Assembly: GCF_029887875.1 (NCBI RefSeq) | Contig: NZ_JARXRM010000042.1 | Span: 1 to 37,138 of the forward strand | Length of the DNA: 37,138 nt | Source of the DNA: Luteimonas endophytica | GTDB taxonomy: Bacteria; Pseudomonadota; Gammaproteobacteria; Xanthomonadales; Xanthomonadaceae | Reading direction: 5' to 3' | Shown: positions 1 through 7,355 of the stretch, one piece after another | How the letters are laid out: every line of letters starts with the position of its first letter | Numbering within the stretch: position 1 is the first letter of the stretch | Program-made: the position numbers and the translations under genes | Notes under the pieces: model-generated | What the model was told of the DNA's origin: nothing | Database searches by the model: none | Seen by the model: the letters and a program-made list of their open reading frames with translations, nothing else

Positions 1-31
1 GTAGGAGATTCTATGTTCGGCTGCAACGGTC

Positions 32-964
32 TCAGGTCGGTTGTGGGCGGTATTGGGCTCCGCTCTTGAGCAGGGCGAAGGCGAGCCGGGCGAGCTTGCG
101 GGCGACGATGACCAGACTCTGGATGCGGGTCAGGCCCCGGGCCAGGTTGGCTTGGTGCAGCTGGTGCCATCGGCCCCTGCGCGAGGCGGCCATGGCGGCG
201 TTGTGCAGGAGGCGTCGGGTCTCGCTGTCGCCCTGCTTGGTGAGTTTGCGGCGGCCACGTTGGCGGCCGGAGTCGCGGATTCGAACGTCCAGGCCCAGGA
301 AGGCGATGAAGGCGTCGCTGCTGCGGAACGCGCCGCGCAGGTAGGCGGTGGTCAAGGCCGTGGCATTGAGCTTGCCGATGCCCTCGATGGCGCCAACCCG
401 CTTGATCTGGTCCTGCAGCCCGGACTTTTCCACTTGGTGCTGCAGCAGCCGGTCGATCGACGCCAGCAGTCGATCCAGGCGTTCCAACAGGCTGCGGCAC
501 GCGGTCCGCAGCTCCGGCACCCCGGCCAGGCTCTGGCGCACCGCCACGCCCATCTTGACCAGCTTGGCGCGGCGGTTGAGCAGGCGCTTGAGGCGGGCGT
601 AGCCGGGCGGCGGGGCCACCCAGGGGCGTAGATGGTCGTACTCGTGGCGCAGGTAGCGCCACAGCAGCTTCGCATCGGCCAGGTCGGTCTTGGCCCGACC
701 GCCGACGCTGTCGCGGTAGCGGTTGAGCCGGAAGCCGTCCACCACGAACAGGGCGTGGCCCTTCCGGCTCGCCTGCTCCAGTACCTGCAGGTGATAGGTG
801 CCGGTGGCTTCGACGGCGATCCTGGCCGGTCCGGTCAGGGTCTTGAGCCAGGCCTTGATCTGCTTGGTGGTGTTGACCACCGTGATGAAGCTGCTGCCGT
901 CATAGATGGCCAGCTCGGCCTTGCTGACGTCGATGCCGATGCACAGGGGGTGTTCTGTTGTCAT
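32..964 (-). CDS. IS110-family DEDD transposase
   Basis: 310-residue recombinase of the IS110 family, which moves its element through a bridge RNA. The N-terminal RuvC-like DEDD domain is visible: GIDVSKAELAIY near the start (first Asp), then IAVEATGTYH (Glu) and GRAKTDLADAKLL (Asp pair). The C-terminal Transposase_20 part carries IEGIGKLNATAL, FIAFLGLDVRIRDSG and TKQGDSETRRLLHNAA, including the conserved Gly/Ser-rich region that holds the catalytic serine. The frame stays open upstream to 1318, but the family N-terminus (MTTEHPLCIGIDVSK) begins at the ATG at 964, preceded by GGAGAT at a good spacing, so I chose that start. No frameshift or internal stop is seen and all family motifs are present, so the copy looks active. 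Confidence 0.93.
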   Translation of the reverse strand: MTTEHPLCIGIDVSKAELAIYDGSSFITVVNTTKQIKAWLKTLTGPARIAVEATGTYHLQVLEQASRKGHALFVVDGFRLNRYRDSVGGRAKTDLADAKLLWRYLRHEYDHLRPWVAPPPGYARLKRLLNRRAKLVKMGVAVRQSLAGVPELRTACRSLLERLDRLLASIDRLLQHQVEKSGLQDQIKRVGAIEGIGKLNATALTTAYLRGAFRSSDAFIAFLGLDVRIRDSGRQRGRRKLTKQGDSETRRLLHNAAMAASRRGRWHQLHQANLARGLTRIQSLVIVARKLARLAFALLKSGAQYRPQPT

Positions 965-999
965 GACAGGATCTCCGAGGTAGCGTGGATCAGCCTGTC
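965..999 (-). promoter_or_regulatory. Hairpin enclosing the transposase ribosome-binding site
   Basis: On the transposase mRNA, GACAGG (999-994) can pair with CCTGTC (970-965), which ends directly at the ATG. The GGAGAT Shine-Dalgarno sequence (976-971) lies at the 3' edge of the loop, next to the stem. Such a structure could limit translation of the transposase from read-through transcripts, a common tactic of insertion sequences. The pairing is read from the sequence; the regulatory role is inference. Confidence 0.35.
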
Positions 1000-1009
1000 G
1001 GGGCCCCGG

Positions 1010-1145
1010 CGCTCGCTTGCCGAGATGGTCGGTCCGGCGCCACACGCCGGCCGATGGATTCCTCATGGGCGCTGTGGTGGGGGGGACGAAATCTCCTACG
1101 GTCTGTGCCAAAGGCCAGATGCGGCTCAGGTCCCTCCGCCCCGAC
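1010..1145 (-). ncRNA. Candidate IS110 bridge RNA
   Basis: The leader upstream of the transposase has the layout of an IS110 bridge RNA. Read on the minus strand, the stem GGAGGGAC (1137-1130) pairs with GTCCCCCC (1087-1080), 7 of 8 positions. It encloses an internal loop with strand CTGAGCCGCAT (1129-1119), apical hairpin CTGGCC-TTT-GGCACAG (1118-1103) and strand ACCGTAGGAGATTTC (1102-1088). GTAGGAG is complementary to the right flank CTCCTAC (7-1), and GAGCCGC resembles the left-flank REP sequence GGGCCGC. A second strong hairpin (1029-1054, CCGGCG/CGCCGG with TCGG/CCGA below) is a candidate donor loop; GGAATCC (1062-1056) beside it resembles the element end AGAATCT. Exact ends are not determined. 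Confidence 0.6.
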
Positions 1146-1162
1146 AGGCCCAAACATACAAG

Positions 1163-1298
1163 CGGGCCCATGGGCGCGAACGCCGCGGAAATCGCGGACG
1201 GACCGCGGGCGCAGCGATGGTCGACTCCCGGCGGTGCAGCGTTTCCGGGCATTTCCGATCGCACCGGCCTTCGCGTGCATGGCACGCTCCTGCGAAGG
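1163..1298 (+). repeat. REP composite (REP-A remnant, spacer, inverted REP-B), split by the IS
   Basis: The sequence from 1163 continues the REP-A whose head lies at 1-7: CGGGCCCATGGGCGCGAACG. After about 70 bp comes inverted REP-B at 1264-1297, containing TTCGCGTGCATGGCACGCTC. It is the same A-then-inverted-B unit seen at 28611, 30205 and, on the other strand, 27256 and 34460. Its spacer is longer than in the other copies. Confidence 0.75.
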
Positions 1299-1518
1299 TT
1301 CGCGGCCGCTGGGAGCACCCGGGCGCGGCGGTGGATGACGGGGGGCCGGCACCAGGGCTCGGGGTGGGCTCAAGGGCCTGCGGGCGCCGCCGTTAACGAG
1401 GCGCCGGGACCACGCGCCCGCATCCCGTCGCCGACGCCCGCTGCATGACACCGGGTGACCGCGAGCACGGAATGCGGCTGGTGGCGGTCCGGCGTCCCCC
1501 CGCTGCGCGACCCGCCCG
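1299..1518. other. Intergenic stretch without recognisable gene
   Basis: Between the REP composite and the TonB-dependent receptor gene I see no convincing coding region, promoter or operator; open frames here are GC-driven. It must contain or adjoin the promoter of the 1519-6046 operon, but no clear -35/-10 or sigma-54 match was found. Confidence 0.4.
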
Positions 1519-3585
1519 ATGCCCCGTCCTTCCGCCCCTCCTTCGCCCGTCACCGCGCCGCTCCGGCAGCCGTGGCCGTTGCGGATGGCCGTGGCGACGG
1601 CGCTGGCGCTGGCCGGCACCGGCGCGATCGCCGCGGAGCCGTCCGCCGCCGATCTGGCGGCGTTGCCGATCGAACATCTGCTCGATCTGGAAGTCAGCAC
1701 CGCCTCGCGGTTCCGCCAGGACGCGCGCGCGGCGCCCTCGGCGGTGCGAGTGGTCACCGCGGGGCAGATCCGCGACCACGGCTGGCGCACCCTCGGCGAG
1801 GCCCTGACCAGCCTGCCCGGCCTGTTCGGCAGCCACGACCGCAACTATGCCTACCTGGGCGCGCGCGGTTTCATGCGTCCTGGCGATTTCGACAGCCGCT
1901 TCCTGGTCCTGGTCGACGGCGTGCGCGTCAACGATCCGATCTACGACCAGGGCAGCACCGGCACCGATTTCGTCCTGGACATGGACCTGGTGGAGCGCAT
2001 CGAATACGTGCCGGGGCCGGGCTCGTCGGTCTACGGTTCCAGCGCCTTCTTCGGCGTCGTCAACGTCATGACCCGGGACGCCGCCGACTATCCCGTCCCG
2101 GAGCTGCGCCTGGCCTACGGCAGCGACGGCCACCGCGGCATGGCGCTGCGCCGCGGCTGGCGCGACGCGCACGGGCGCGAACTGCTGCTGGCCGCCAGCG
2201 CCTTCGCCCGCGACGGACGCGACCTGTACTTTCCCGAGTTCGATACGCCCGCGGACAACCACGGCATCGCCGTCGCCAACGACGACGACAGCGCCCACCG
2301 CCTGCTGCTGAAGGCCGGTGCCGGCGGGTTCGGCGTCACCCTGCTCCATGCCTCGCGCAGCAAGGGCATTCCGACCGCCTCGTATGCCCAGCGCTTCAAC
2401 GATCCCCGTCCGTATACCCGCGACGTCCGCAGCCAGGCCGCCATCGCCTGGCAGGGTGACACCGCCGGCGGACTCGCGCTGTCCGGCCACCTCAGCGCCG
2501 GCCGCTTCGCCTACGACGGGCTCTACGTCTACGACGGGGAAACCGGCGAAGACGTGCTGAACATCGACCGCAGCCGCGCCCGCTGGGCCGGGGCGAGCTT
2601 CCAGGCGCTGTCCACCGCGCTGGCCGGCCACACCCTGGTGGTCGGCGCCGACGCGCGCTGGGACCAGCGCCTGCGCCAGTTCAACGTCGACCTCGACCCG
2701 TTCTGGAGTTACGCCGACGACAGCCGCAGCGCGCACCGCTATGGGCTGTTCGTGGAGGACGAGATCGCGCTCGGCAGCCGCTTGCTGGTCAACGCCGGGC
2801 TGCGCTACGACGTCGAATTCGAGGGCGCGCGGCGCTTCAGTCCGCGGCTGGCGCTGATCTGGCATCCGAGCGAGCGCGACACGCTCAAGGCGATCGTCGG
2901 CGAGGCGTTCCGCACCCCCAACGCCTACGAGCGCTACTACGGCATCGCCGAGGGCGAACTGGAGGGCGGCGACGGCGAAGGCGTGCAGCGCGCCAATCCC
3001 GACCTCGGCTCGGAGCGGATCCGCACCACCGAGCTGGCCTACCTGCGCACCCTCGGCGCGTACACCCGGCTGCAGGCCTCGGCCTACCGCTACCGCTCGC
3101 GCGATCTGGTCACCCAGGTCGCCGATCCCGACAACGGCCAGCTGGTGTTCGAGAACACCGATTCGGTGCAGGTCACCGGGGCGGAGTTCGGCGTCGAGCG
3201 GAGCTGGCCCGGCGGCGCCACCCTGCGCGCTTCCTGGGAATGGGCGCACCTCGACCTCGACGCCAGCGAGGCTGCGGTGATGGCCGCGCCTGAGCGCATG
3301 GCCAAGCTGCAGCTGGCGCTGCCGCTGTTCGACGGTGCGATGCGCGCCGGCCTCGATGCCCGCCACCTTTCCGCGCGCGACGGCCTGTACGGCCCGGTCC
3401 CCGGTCACTGGCTGTCCAACCTCACCCTGCGCTGGCCAAGGCTGACGCCGCGCACCGGGTTGTCGGCCAGCGTCTACAACCTGTTCGACCGGCGCTACGC
3501 GGACCCGGCCGGCCCGGCGTTCGTGCAGAACGCGATCGAACAGGACGGGCGACGCTTCCTGCTGCAGCTGGAGCATCGGTTCTGA
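1519..3585 (+). CDS. TonB-dependent outer-membrane receptor
   Basis: 688-residue outer-membrane transporter. A signal peptide runs to about residue 40 (hydrophobic AVATALALAGTGAIAA). The plug domain covers about 55-175, with typical segments SAVRVVTAGQI, LVDGVRVNDP, VERIEYVPGPGSSVYG and FFGVVNVMT. The remaining 500 residues form the 22-strand barrel, with NAGLRYDVEFEG, GEAFRTPNAYERYY, GAEFGVERSW and YNLFDRRYADP, ending in the terminal aromatic signal LEHRF. The ligand cannot be told; the barrel resembles vitamin/siderophore receptors. It is the first gene of an operon: YfiR-like starts 5 nt after its stop. That pairing suggests a surface-sensing or signalling role coupled to c-di-GMP rather than simple nutrient uptake, which is inference. 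No clear ribosome-binding site precedes 1519, so an in-frame start at 1585 is possible but would cut the signal peptide. Confidence 0.93.
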   Translation: MPRPSAPPSPVTAPLRQPWPLRMAVATALALAGTGAIAAEPSAADLAALPIEHLLDLEVSTASRFRQDARAAPSAVRVVTAGQIRDHGWRTLGEALTSLPGLFGSHDRNYAYLGARGFMRPGDFDSRFLVLVDGVRVNDPIYDQGSTGTDFVLDMDLVERIEYVPGPGSSVYGSSAFFGVVNVMTRDAADYPVPELRLAYGSDGHRGMALRRGWRDAHGRELLLAASAFARDGRDLYFPEFDTPADNHGIAVANDDDSAHRLLLKAGAGGFGVTLLHASRSKGIPTASYAQRFNDPRPYTRDVRSQAAIAWQGDTAGGLALSGHLSAGRFAYDGLYVYDGETGEDVLNIDRSRARWAGASFQALSTALAGHTLVVGADARWDQRLRQFNVDLDPFWSYADDSRSAHRYGLFVEDEIALGSRLLVNAGLRYDVEFEGARRFSPRLALIWHPSERDTLKAIVGEAFRTPNAYERYYGIAEGELEGGDGEGVQRANPDLGSERIRTTELAYLRTLGAYTRLQASAYRYRSRDLVTQVADPDNGQLVFENTDSVQVTGAEFGVERSWPGGATLRASWEWAHLDLDASEAAVMAAPERMAKLQLALPLFDGAMRAGLDARHLSARDGLYGPVPGHWLSNLTLRWPRLTPRTGLSASVYNLFDRRYADPAGPAFVQNAIEQDGRRFLLQLEHRF

Positions 3586-3590
3586 CCGCC

Positions 3591-4121
3591 ATGCGCCAGC
3601 CCCGCCCGCCCCTGCTGGTCCTCCTGCTCGGCGTCCTGTGCCTGGGCGCCGGCGAGGCGCGCGCGCAGGTGCGGGAACCGGCGCTGAAGGCGGCCTTCGT
3701 CTACAACTTCCTGCTCTTCACCACCTGGCCGGCCGAAGCGCTGGCCGAGACGGACCAGCTGCGGCTGTGCGTGGATGCCCGGCACGCGCTGGCATCGGCA
3801 CTGGGCGAACTGCACGGCAAGCCCGTCGGCGAGCGCCGGGTCAGCGTGCAGCACTGGGACCGCGATGCGGAACCGGCCGGCTGCCACGTCGCGGTGGTGG
3901 GCGCGGCCGGCCCCGGTGCCGAGCCCGCCCTGGCCCGGGCGCTGGCCGGCGGCGGCCTGCTCACCGTCAGCGACGGCGGAACGGTCGGCAGCAACGGCGC
4001 GGCGATCGTGCTGGTCCGAGAGGAGGCCCGGGTCCGCTTCGACGTCGACGGCGGACGCGTCGCGCAAGCGCGCCTGGCGCTCAGCTCGCGGCTGCTGCGG
4101 CTGGCGAGGCGGGTGCTGTGA
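3591..4121 (+). CDS. YfiR-like periplasmic protein (DUF4154)
   Basis: 176 residues with an N-terminal signal peptide (LLVLLLGVLCLGAGEARA). The DUF4154/YfiR start is clear: EPALKAAFVYNFLLFTTWPAEAL, followed by LRLCVDARHAL, the second cysteine in AGCHVAVVGA, then LLTVSDGG, GAAIVLVREEARVRFDVD and the family ending ARLALSSRLLRLAR. In Pseudomonas, YfiR holds the membrane diguanylate cyclase YfiN inactive from the periplasm and responds to redox through its cysteines. The same arrangement is suggested here because the next gene encodes a YfiN-like protein. Its stop overlaps the start of that gene (GTGA at 4118-4121), so the two are translationally coupled. The outer-membrane lipoprotein YfiB is absent; a TonB-dependent receptor occupies that position instead. 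Confidence 0.9.
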   Translation: MRQPRPPLLVLLLGVLCLGAGEARAQVREPALKAAFVYNFLLFTTWPAEALAETDQLRLCVDARHALASALGELHGKPVGERRVSVQHWDRDAEPAGCHVAVVGAAGPGAEPALARALAGGGLLTVSDGGTVGSNGAAIVLVREEARVRFDVDGGRVAQARLALSSRLLRLARRVL

Positions 4122-6046
4122 CCGGGTCGCACGCGCAGATGGGCCGGCTCGGGCGGTCGGCCACCACCACCAGCGTGGTCACCGCCGCCGCGGCCCTGCT
4201 GGTCGCGGGCGCGCTGATCACCACCCTGCAGTTCCTGACCCTGCGGCGCGACTTCGTCGGCGACATCCGCGCGCAGGTCGGCGCCACCGCCGCCAACAGC
4301 GCCGGCGCGGTGGTGTTCGACGACGCCGAGGCCGGGGCCGAGGCGCTGGCGGCGCTGCGCGCGCTGCCCGGCCTGCGCGCAGCCGCGATCCTGCGCAACG
4401 ACGGCACCCGCCTGAGCGGATTCGAGCGCGACGGCCGCGCGGCCGAAGCGCCGCCCACGCCGCGGCTCACGGATGCCGGGCTGGTCCGCGTGGATCTGCG
4501 CGAACTGGCGATCGCCGAACCCATCGCGCTGGACGGGCGCCGCGTCGGCACCCTGGTGGTGCGCATGGGCCTGGACCGTCTGTACGGCCGGGTCGGCAGC
4601 TTCGTGCTGATGTTCCTGCTGGTGGGCCTGGGCGCGCTGGCGCTCAGCGTGCTGCTGATGTCGCGGATGCGCCGCCAGGTGCACAGCGCCGAACTCCAGC
4701 TCGACCGCATGGCGCACTACGACCCGATCACCGGCCTGCTCAACCGCAACGCCTTCAACGCGCAGCTGGACGCGCGCCTGCACGACCGCGGCGAAGACTG
4801 CCGGCTCGGCCTGCTGCTGCTGGACGTCGATGGGTTCAAGACGGTCAACGATACGCTCGGCCACCACCAGGGCGATGCCCTGCTCGGGCAGATCGCGGCG
4901 CGGCTGCGCGCCGCGCTGCGCCAGGGCGACACGGTGTACCGGGTCGGCGGCGACGAGTTCGCGATCGTGCTGGTGCCGCTGGAGTCGGCGGCCGAGGCCG
5001 ACGCGTTCGGCAGGCGGGTGCTGGCGCAGTTCCAGCAGCCGTTCCCGGTGGCGGACCACGAGCTGCACATCACCGTCAGCTGCGGCATCGGCCTGGCCCC
5101 GCGCGATGCCGCCGACCTGCATGCGCTCACCTCGCATGCCGACACCGCCCTGTACCAGGCAAAGCGCAACGGGCGCAACGGTTTCGAGCTGTTCCGGCCG
5201 GAAATGAACCAGCGCAACGAGCAGCGCCTGCGCCTGCGCGCGGAGCTGCGCAAGGCGCTCGATCACGACGCGCTGGAGCTGGCCTACCAGCCGCAGTTGG
5301 CGATCGCCAGCGATCGGGTGGTCGGCTTCGAGGCGCTCGCGCGCTGGAACCACCCAGAGCTCGGTCCCATTTCGCCGGCGGAGTTCATCCCGGTGGCCGA
5401 GGAAAGCGGCCTGATCCTGCCGCTGGGACGCTGGGTGATCCGCGCGGCCTGCCGGCAGATGGCGCAGTGGCAGGCGCAGGGGCTGGCCGGCTTCCGGGTG
5501 GCGGTAAACGTCTCGGCGCGGCAGTTGCGCGACGCGCAGCTGCCCGAGTTCATCGACGCCACCCTCGTCGCCCACCGGCTCGCGCCGGAACGGCTGGAAC
5601 TGGAAATCACCGAGAGCCTGCTGCTGGACAACGCGGAGACCCACATCGCCCTGCTGCGGCGCCTGCGCGCGCGCGGCATCCGCCTGTCGATCGACGACTT
5701 CGGCACCGGCTTCTCGTCGATGGCCTACCTGCCGCGACTGCCGCTGGACCAGCTCAAGATCGACGGCAGCTTCGTGCGCGCGATCCCCGGCGACGGCGAG
5801 GCGATCACCACCGCGATCATCGCCATGGCGCACCACCTGCGGCTGGAGGTGGTGGCCGAAGGGGTCGAGGACGCCGTGCAGTTCGAATACCTGCGCCGCG
5901 CCGGTTGCGACGTGATGCAGGGCTATCTGCTGTCGCGCCCGCTGGCCCCCGAGCAGGCCACCGCGTTCCTCCACCGCCATGTGGCCGGCGTCGACCCGCT
6001 GGCCGCAGCCGCGCCGGCCGCCGCGGCCCTCCCGGGCGGGCGCTGA
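4118..6046 (+). CDS. Membrane GGDEF-EAL protein with CHASE8-like sensor
   Basis: About 642 residues. Two membrane helices (about 19-40 and 161-181) flank a periplasmic region with the CHASE8-like signature of YfiN (DIRAQVGATAANSAGAVVFDD, ALRALPGLRAAAIL). The GGDEF domain (about 195-360) has an intact GGDEF (277-281) and an inhibitory I-site RQGD five residues before it. The EAL domain (about 375-620) has EALARW, VNVSARQL, EITESLL, DDFGTGFSS, LKIDGSFV and VAEGVED, so both cyclase and phosphodiesterase look catalytically complete. YfiN itself ends after GGDEF; the EAL extension makes this a possibly two-way enzyme. The GTG at 4118 overlaps the previous stop and keeps spacing with upstream GAGG; ATG at 4139 is the alternative. 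Confidence 0.93.
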   Translation: MTGSHAQMGRLGRSATTTSVVTAAAALLVAGALITTLQFLTLRRDFVGDIRAQVGATAANSAGAVVFDDAEAGAEALAALRALPGLRAAAILRNDGTRLSGFERDGRAAEAPPTPRLTDAGLVRVDLRELAIAEPIALDGRRVGTLVVRMGLDRLYGRVGSFVLMFLLVGLGALALSVLLMSRMRRQVHSAELQLDRMAHYDPITGLLNRNAFNAQLDARLHDRGEDCRLGLLLLDVDGFKTVNDTLGHHQGDALLGQIAARLRAALRQGDTVYRVGGDEFAIVLVPLESAAEADAFGRRVLAQFQQPFPVADHELHITVSCGIGLAPRDAADLHALTSHADTALYQAKRNGRNGFELFRPEMNQRNEQRLRLRAELRKALDHDALELAYQPQLAIASDRVVGFEALARWNHPELGPISPAEFIPVAEESGLILPLGRWVIRAACRQMAQWQAQGLAGFRVAVNVSARQLRDAQLPEFIDATLVAHRLAPERLELEITESLLLDNAETHIALLRRLRARGIRLSIDDFGTGFSSMAYLPRLPLDQLKIDGSFVRAIPGDGEAITTAIIAMAHHLRLEVVAEGVEDAVQFEYLRRAGCDVMQGYLLSRPLAPEQATAFLHRHVAGVDPLAAAAPAAAALPGGR

Positions 6047-6075
6047 GCGGCCCGGGGCGCACCGTCACGCCCGCC

Positions 6076-6086
6076 GGCTAGACTGC
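6076..6086 (+). promoter_or_regulatory. Probable -10 promoter motif GGCTAGACTGC
   Basis: TAGACT lies 30 nt before the next ATG within GGCTAGACTGC. The identical 11-mer occurs 12 nt upstream of the LytTR gene at 30354, and variants of GCTANNNTGC precede several other genes here. It suggests a separate promoter for the 6115 gene, outside the upstream operon. No good -35 is seen. Confidence 0.5.
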
Positions 6087-6114
6087 AGCGTCGCCGCTGC
6101 CGTCTTCCCGAACC

Positions 6115-7200
6115 ATGTCCAGCTGGATCTTCGCCGGCCTCACCCTGCTGCTGGCGCTCGCCGCGCTGCTGCCGCTGCTGCACGCCCGGGCGTGGTGGAT
6201 CCGCGGTTTCGATTTCCCCCGCCTGCAGCTGTTCGTGCTCAGCGCCGCGGTGCTCGCTGTGCAGCTTGCGGTGCGCGAGTTCGAGGCGCCGACGGCCTGG
6301 GCCGTGGTCGCTGTCAACGCCGCGATCATGCTGTACCAGGGTTGGTGGATCTGGCCCTATACGCGGCTGCACCCGGTCGAGGCCCGCGCCTGCACCGAGC
6401 CGGGCCACGCCCGCATCCGGCTGATGACCAGCAACGTGCTGATGACCAACCGCGATGCCGCCCCGCTGCTGCGGCTGGTGCGCGAGCTGAAGCCGGACAT
6501 CCTGGTGGCGGTGGAGACCGACGCCTGGTGGGAACGGCAGCTGGACGCGCTGCTGGACCAGCTGCCCCACAGCCTGCGCCGGCCGCTCGACAACCTCTAC
6601 GGCATGCACGTGTACTCGCGGCTGCCGCTGGAGGACGGCGAGATCAGGTTCCTGGTCGAGGACGACATCCCGTCCGCGCATGCGGTGGTGCGGCTGGCCG
6701 ACGGCCAGCGCGTCGCGGTGCACTGCCTGCATCCGCGCCCGCCCAGCCCGACCGAGGCCGACGGCTCGGCCGAGCGCGACGCGGAACTGGTGGTCGTCGG
6801 CCGGGCCGCGGCCGCCAGCCGCCTGCCGGCGATCGTCACCGGAGACCTGAACGATGTCGCCTGGTCGCGCACCACGCGCCTGTTCCGCAGGGTCAGCGGC
6901 CTGCTGGATCCCCGCGTCGGCCGCGGCATGTACAACACCTTCCACGCCCGCCTGCCCGCGCTGCGCTGGCCGCTCGACCACCTGTTCCATTGCCGGCATT
7001 TCACCCTGGTGGAGATGCGGCGGCTGCCCGACATCGGCTCCGACCATTTCCCGATCCTGGTCGAGCTGGCGCTGGACCCCGGCGAGAACCCGCCCGATGC
7101 CGGTCTCGAGCTCGACGGCGAGGCCCGCGAGGAGGCGCGCGACGCGATCGAGGACGCCGACGCCGACGACGTCGCGCGGGAGCCGGTGCGCCGCGACTGA
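6115..7200 (+). CDS. Membrane-anchored endonuclease/exonuclease/phosphatase family protein
   Basis: 361 residues. Three hydrophobic helices occupy roughly the first 85 residues (LTLLLALAALLPLLHA, LFVLSAAVLAVQLAV, AVVAVNAAIMLYQGWW). An EEP-superfamily domain follows: RLMTSNVLM (metal-binding Asn), ILVAVETD (metal-binding Glu), VHCLHPRPP, IVTGDLNDVAWS (Asp/Asn of the GDLN motif), WPLDHLFH and the final GSDHFPILVEL (catalytic Asp-His). These match the catalytic set of metal-dependent phosphodiesterases of this fold. The domain probably faces the periplasm. The substrate is unknown: family members cut DNA, phospholipid head groups or inositol phosphates. The last 35 residues are acidic (EAREEARDAIEDADADD). 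Own promoter motif at 6076. Confidence 0.9.
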   Translation: MSSWIFAGLTLLLALAALLPLLHARAWWIRGFDFPRLQLFVLSAAVLAVQLAVREFEAPTAWAVVAVNAAIMLYQGWWIWPYTRLHPVEARACTEPGHARIRLMTSNVLMTNRDAAPLLRLVRELKPDILVAVETDAWWERQLDALLDQLPHSLRRPLDNLYGMHVYSRLPLEDGEIRFLVEDDIPSAHAVVRLADGQRVAVHCLHPRPPSPTEADGSAERDAELVVVGRAAAASRLPAIVTGDLNDVAWSRTTRLFRRVSGLLDPRVGRGMYNTFHARLPALRWPLDHLFHCRHFTLVEMRRLPDIGSDHFPILVELALDPGENPPDAGLELDGEAREEARDAIEDADADDVAREPVRRD

Positions 7201-7229
7201 GCGCGCATCGCGGGCTGCGCGGGCCCAGG

Positions 7230-7290
7230 GAACGGCCAATGGCCGCGAACCCGCGGGACAGTCCCTGCGCGCCTGGCACGCCCCTGCGAC
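7230..7290 (+). repeat. Degenerate REP-A / inverted REP-B pair
   Basis: GAACGGCCAATGGCCGCGAA (from 7230) is a diverged REP-A, and GCGCGCCTGGCACGCCCCTG (from 7267) a diverged inverted REP-B. The order A then inverted B is kept but the spacer has shrunk to about 10 bp. It lies between the EEP gene and the EF-hand gene. Confidence 0.5.
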
Positions 7291-7355
7291 GCGCGGGCGG
7301 GCGGCTGTTCGGGACACGACTGGCGAAGCGGACGGCGCGGCGTTATGGTCGGCGC

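Larger units (their letters stand above)
6..1160 (-). mobile_element. IS110-family insertion sequence inserted in a REP element
   Basis: The element contains one DEDD transposase gene reading leftwards, about 196 bp of non-coding leader upstream of it (965-1160) and about 24 bp downstream (8-31). Boundaries come from rebuilding the target. Bases 1-5 (GTAGG) plus AG, joined to the sequence from 1163 (CGGGCCCATGG), restore a REP-A copy like those elsewhere in the window. The AG at 6-7 and the AG at 1161-1162 are then the duplicated core dinucleotide, which reads CT on the transposase strand. Subterminal imperfect inverted repeats support this: on the minus strand the left end reads TGTATGTTTGG, and the complement of the right end reads TCTATGTTCGG, 9 of 11 identical. 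IS110 elements characteristically lack long terminal repeats and insert at REP sequences. The element appears complete (about 1155 bp). Confidence 0.8.

Noticed and set aside
1..1099. 10-bp inverted match GTAGGAGATT / AATCTCCTAC taken as IS terminal inverted repeats
   Set aside because: The REP reconstruction places the element end at 1160, and 1089-1099 falls in the bridge-RNA target loop; the match is better explained as guide-target complementarity.
965..1318. Upstream extension of the transposase frame (118 more residues)
   Set aside because: It runs through the IS leader and REP sequence, and the family N-terminus starts at 964 with a good ribosome site.
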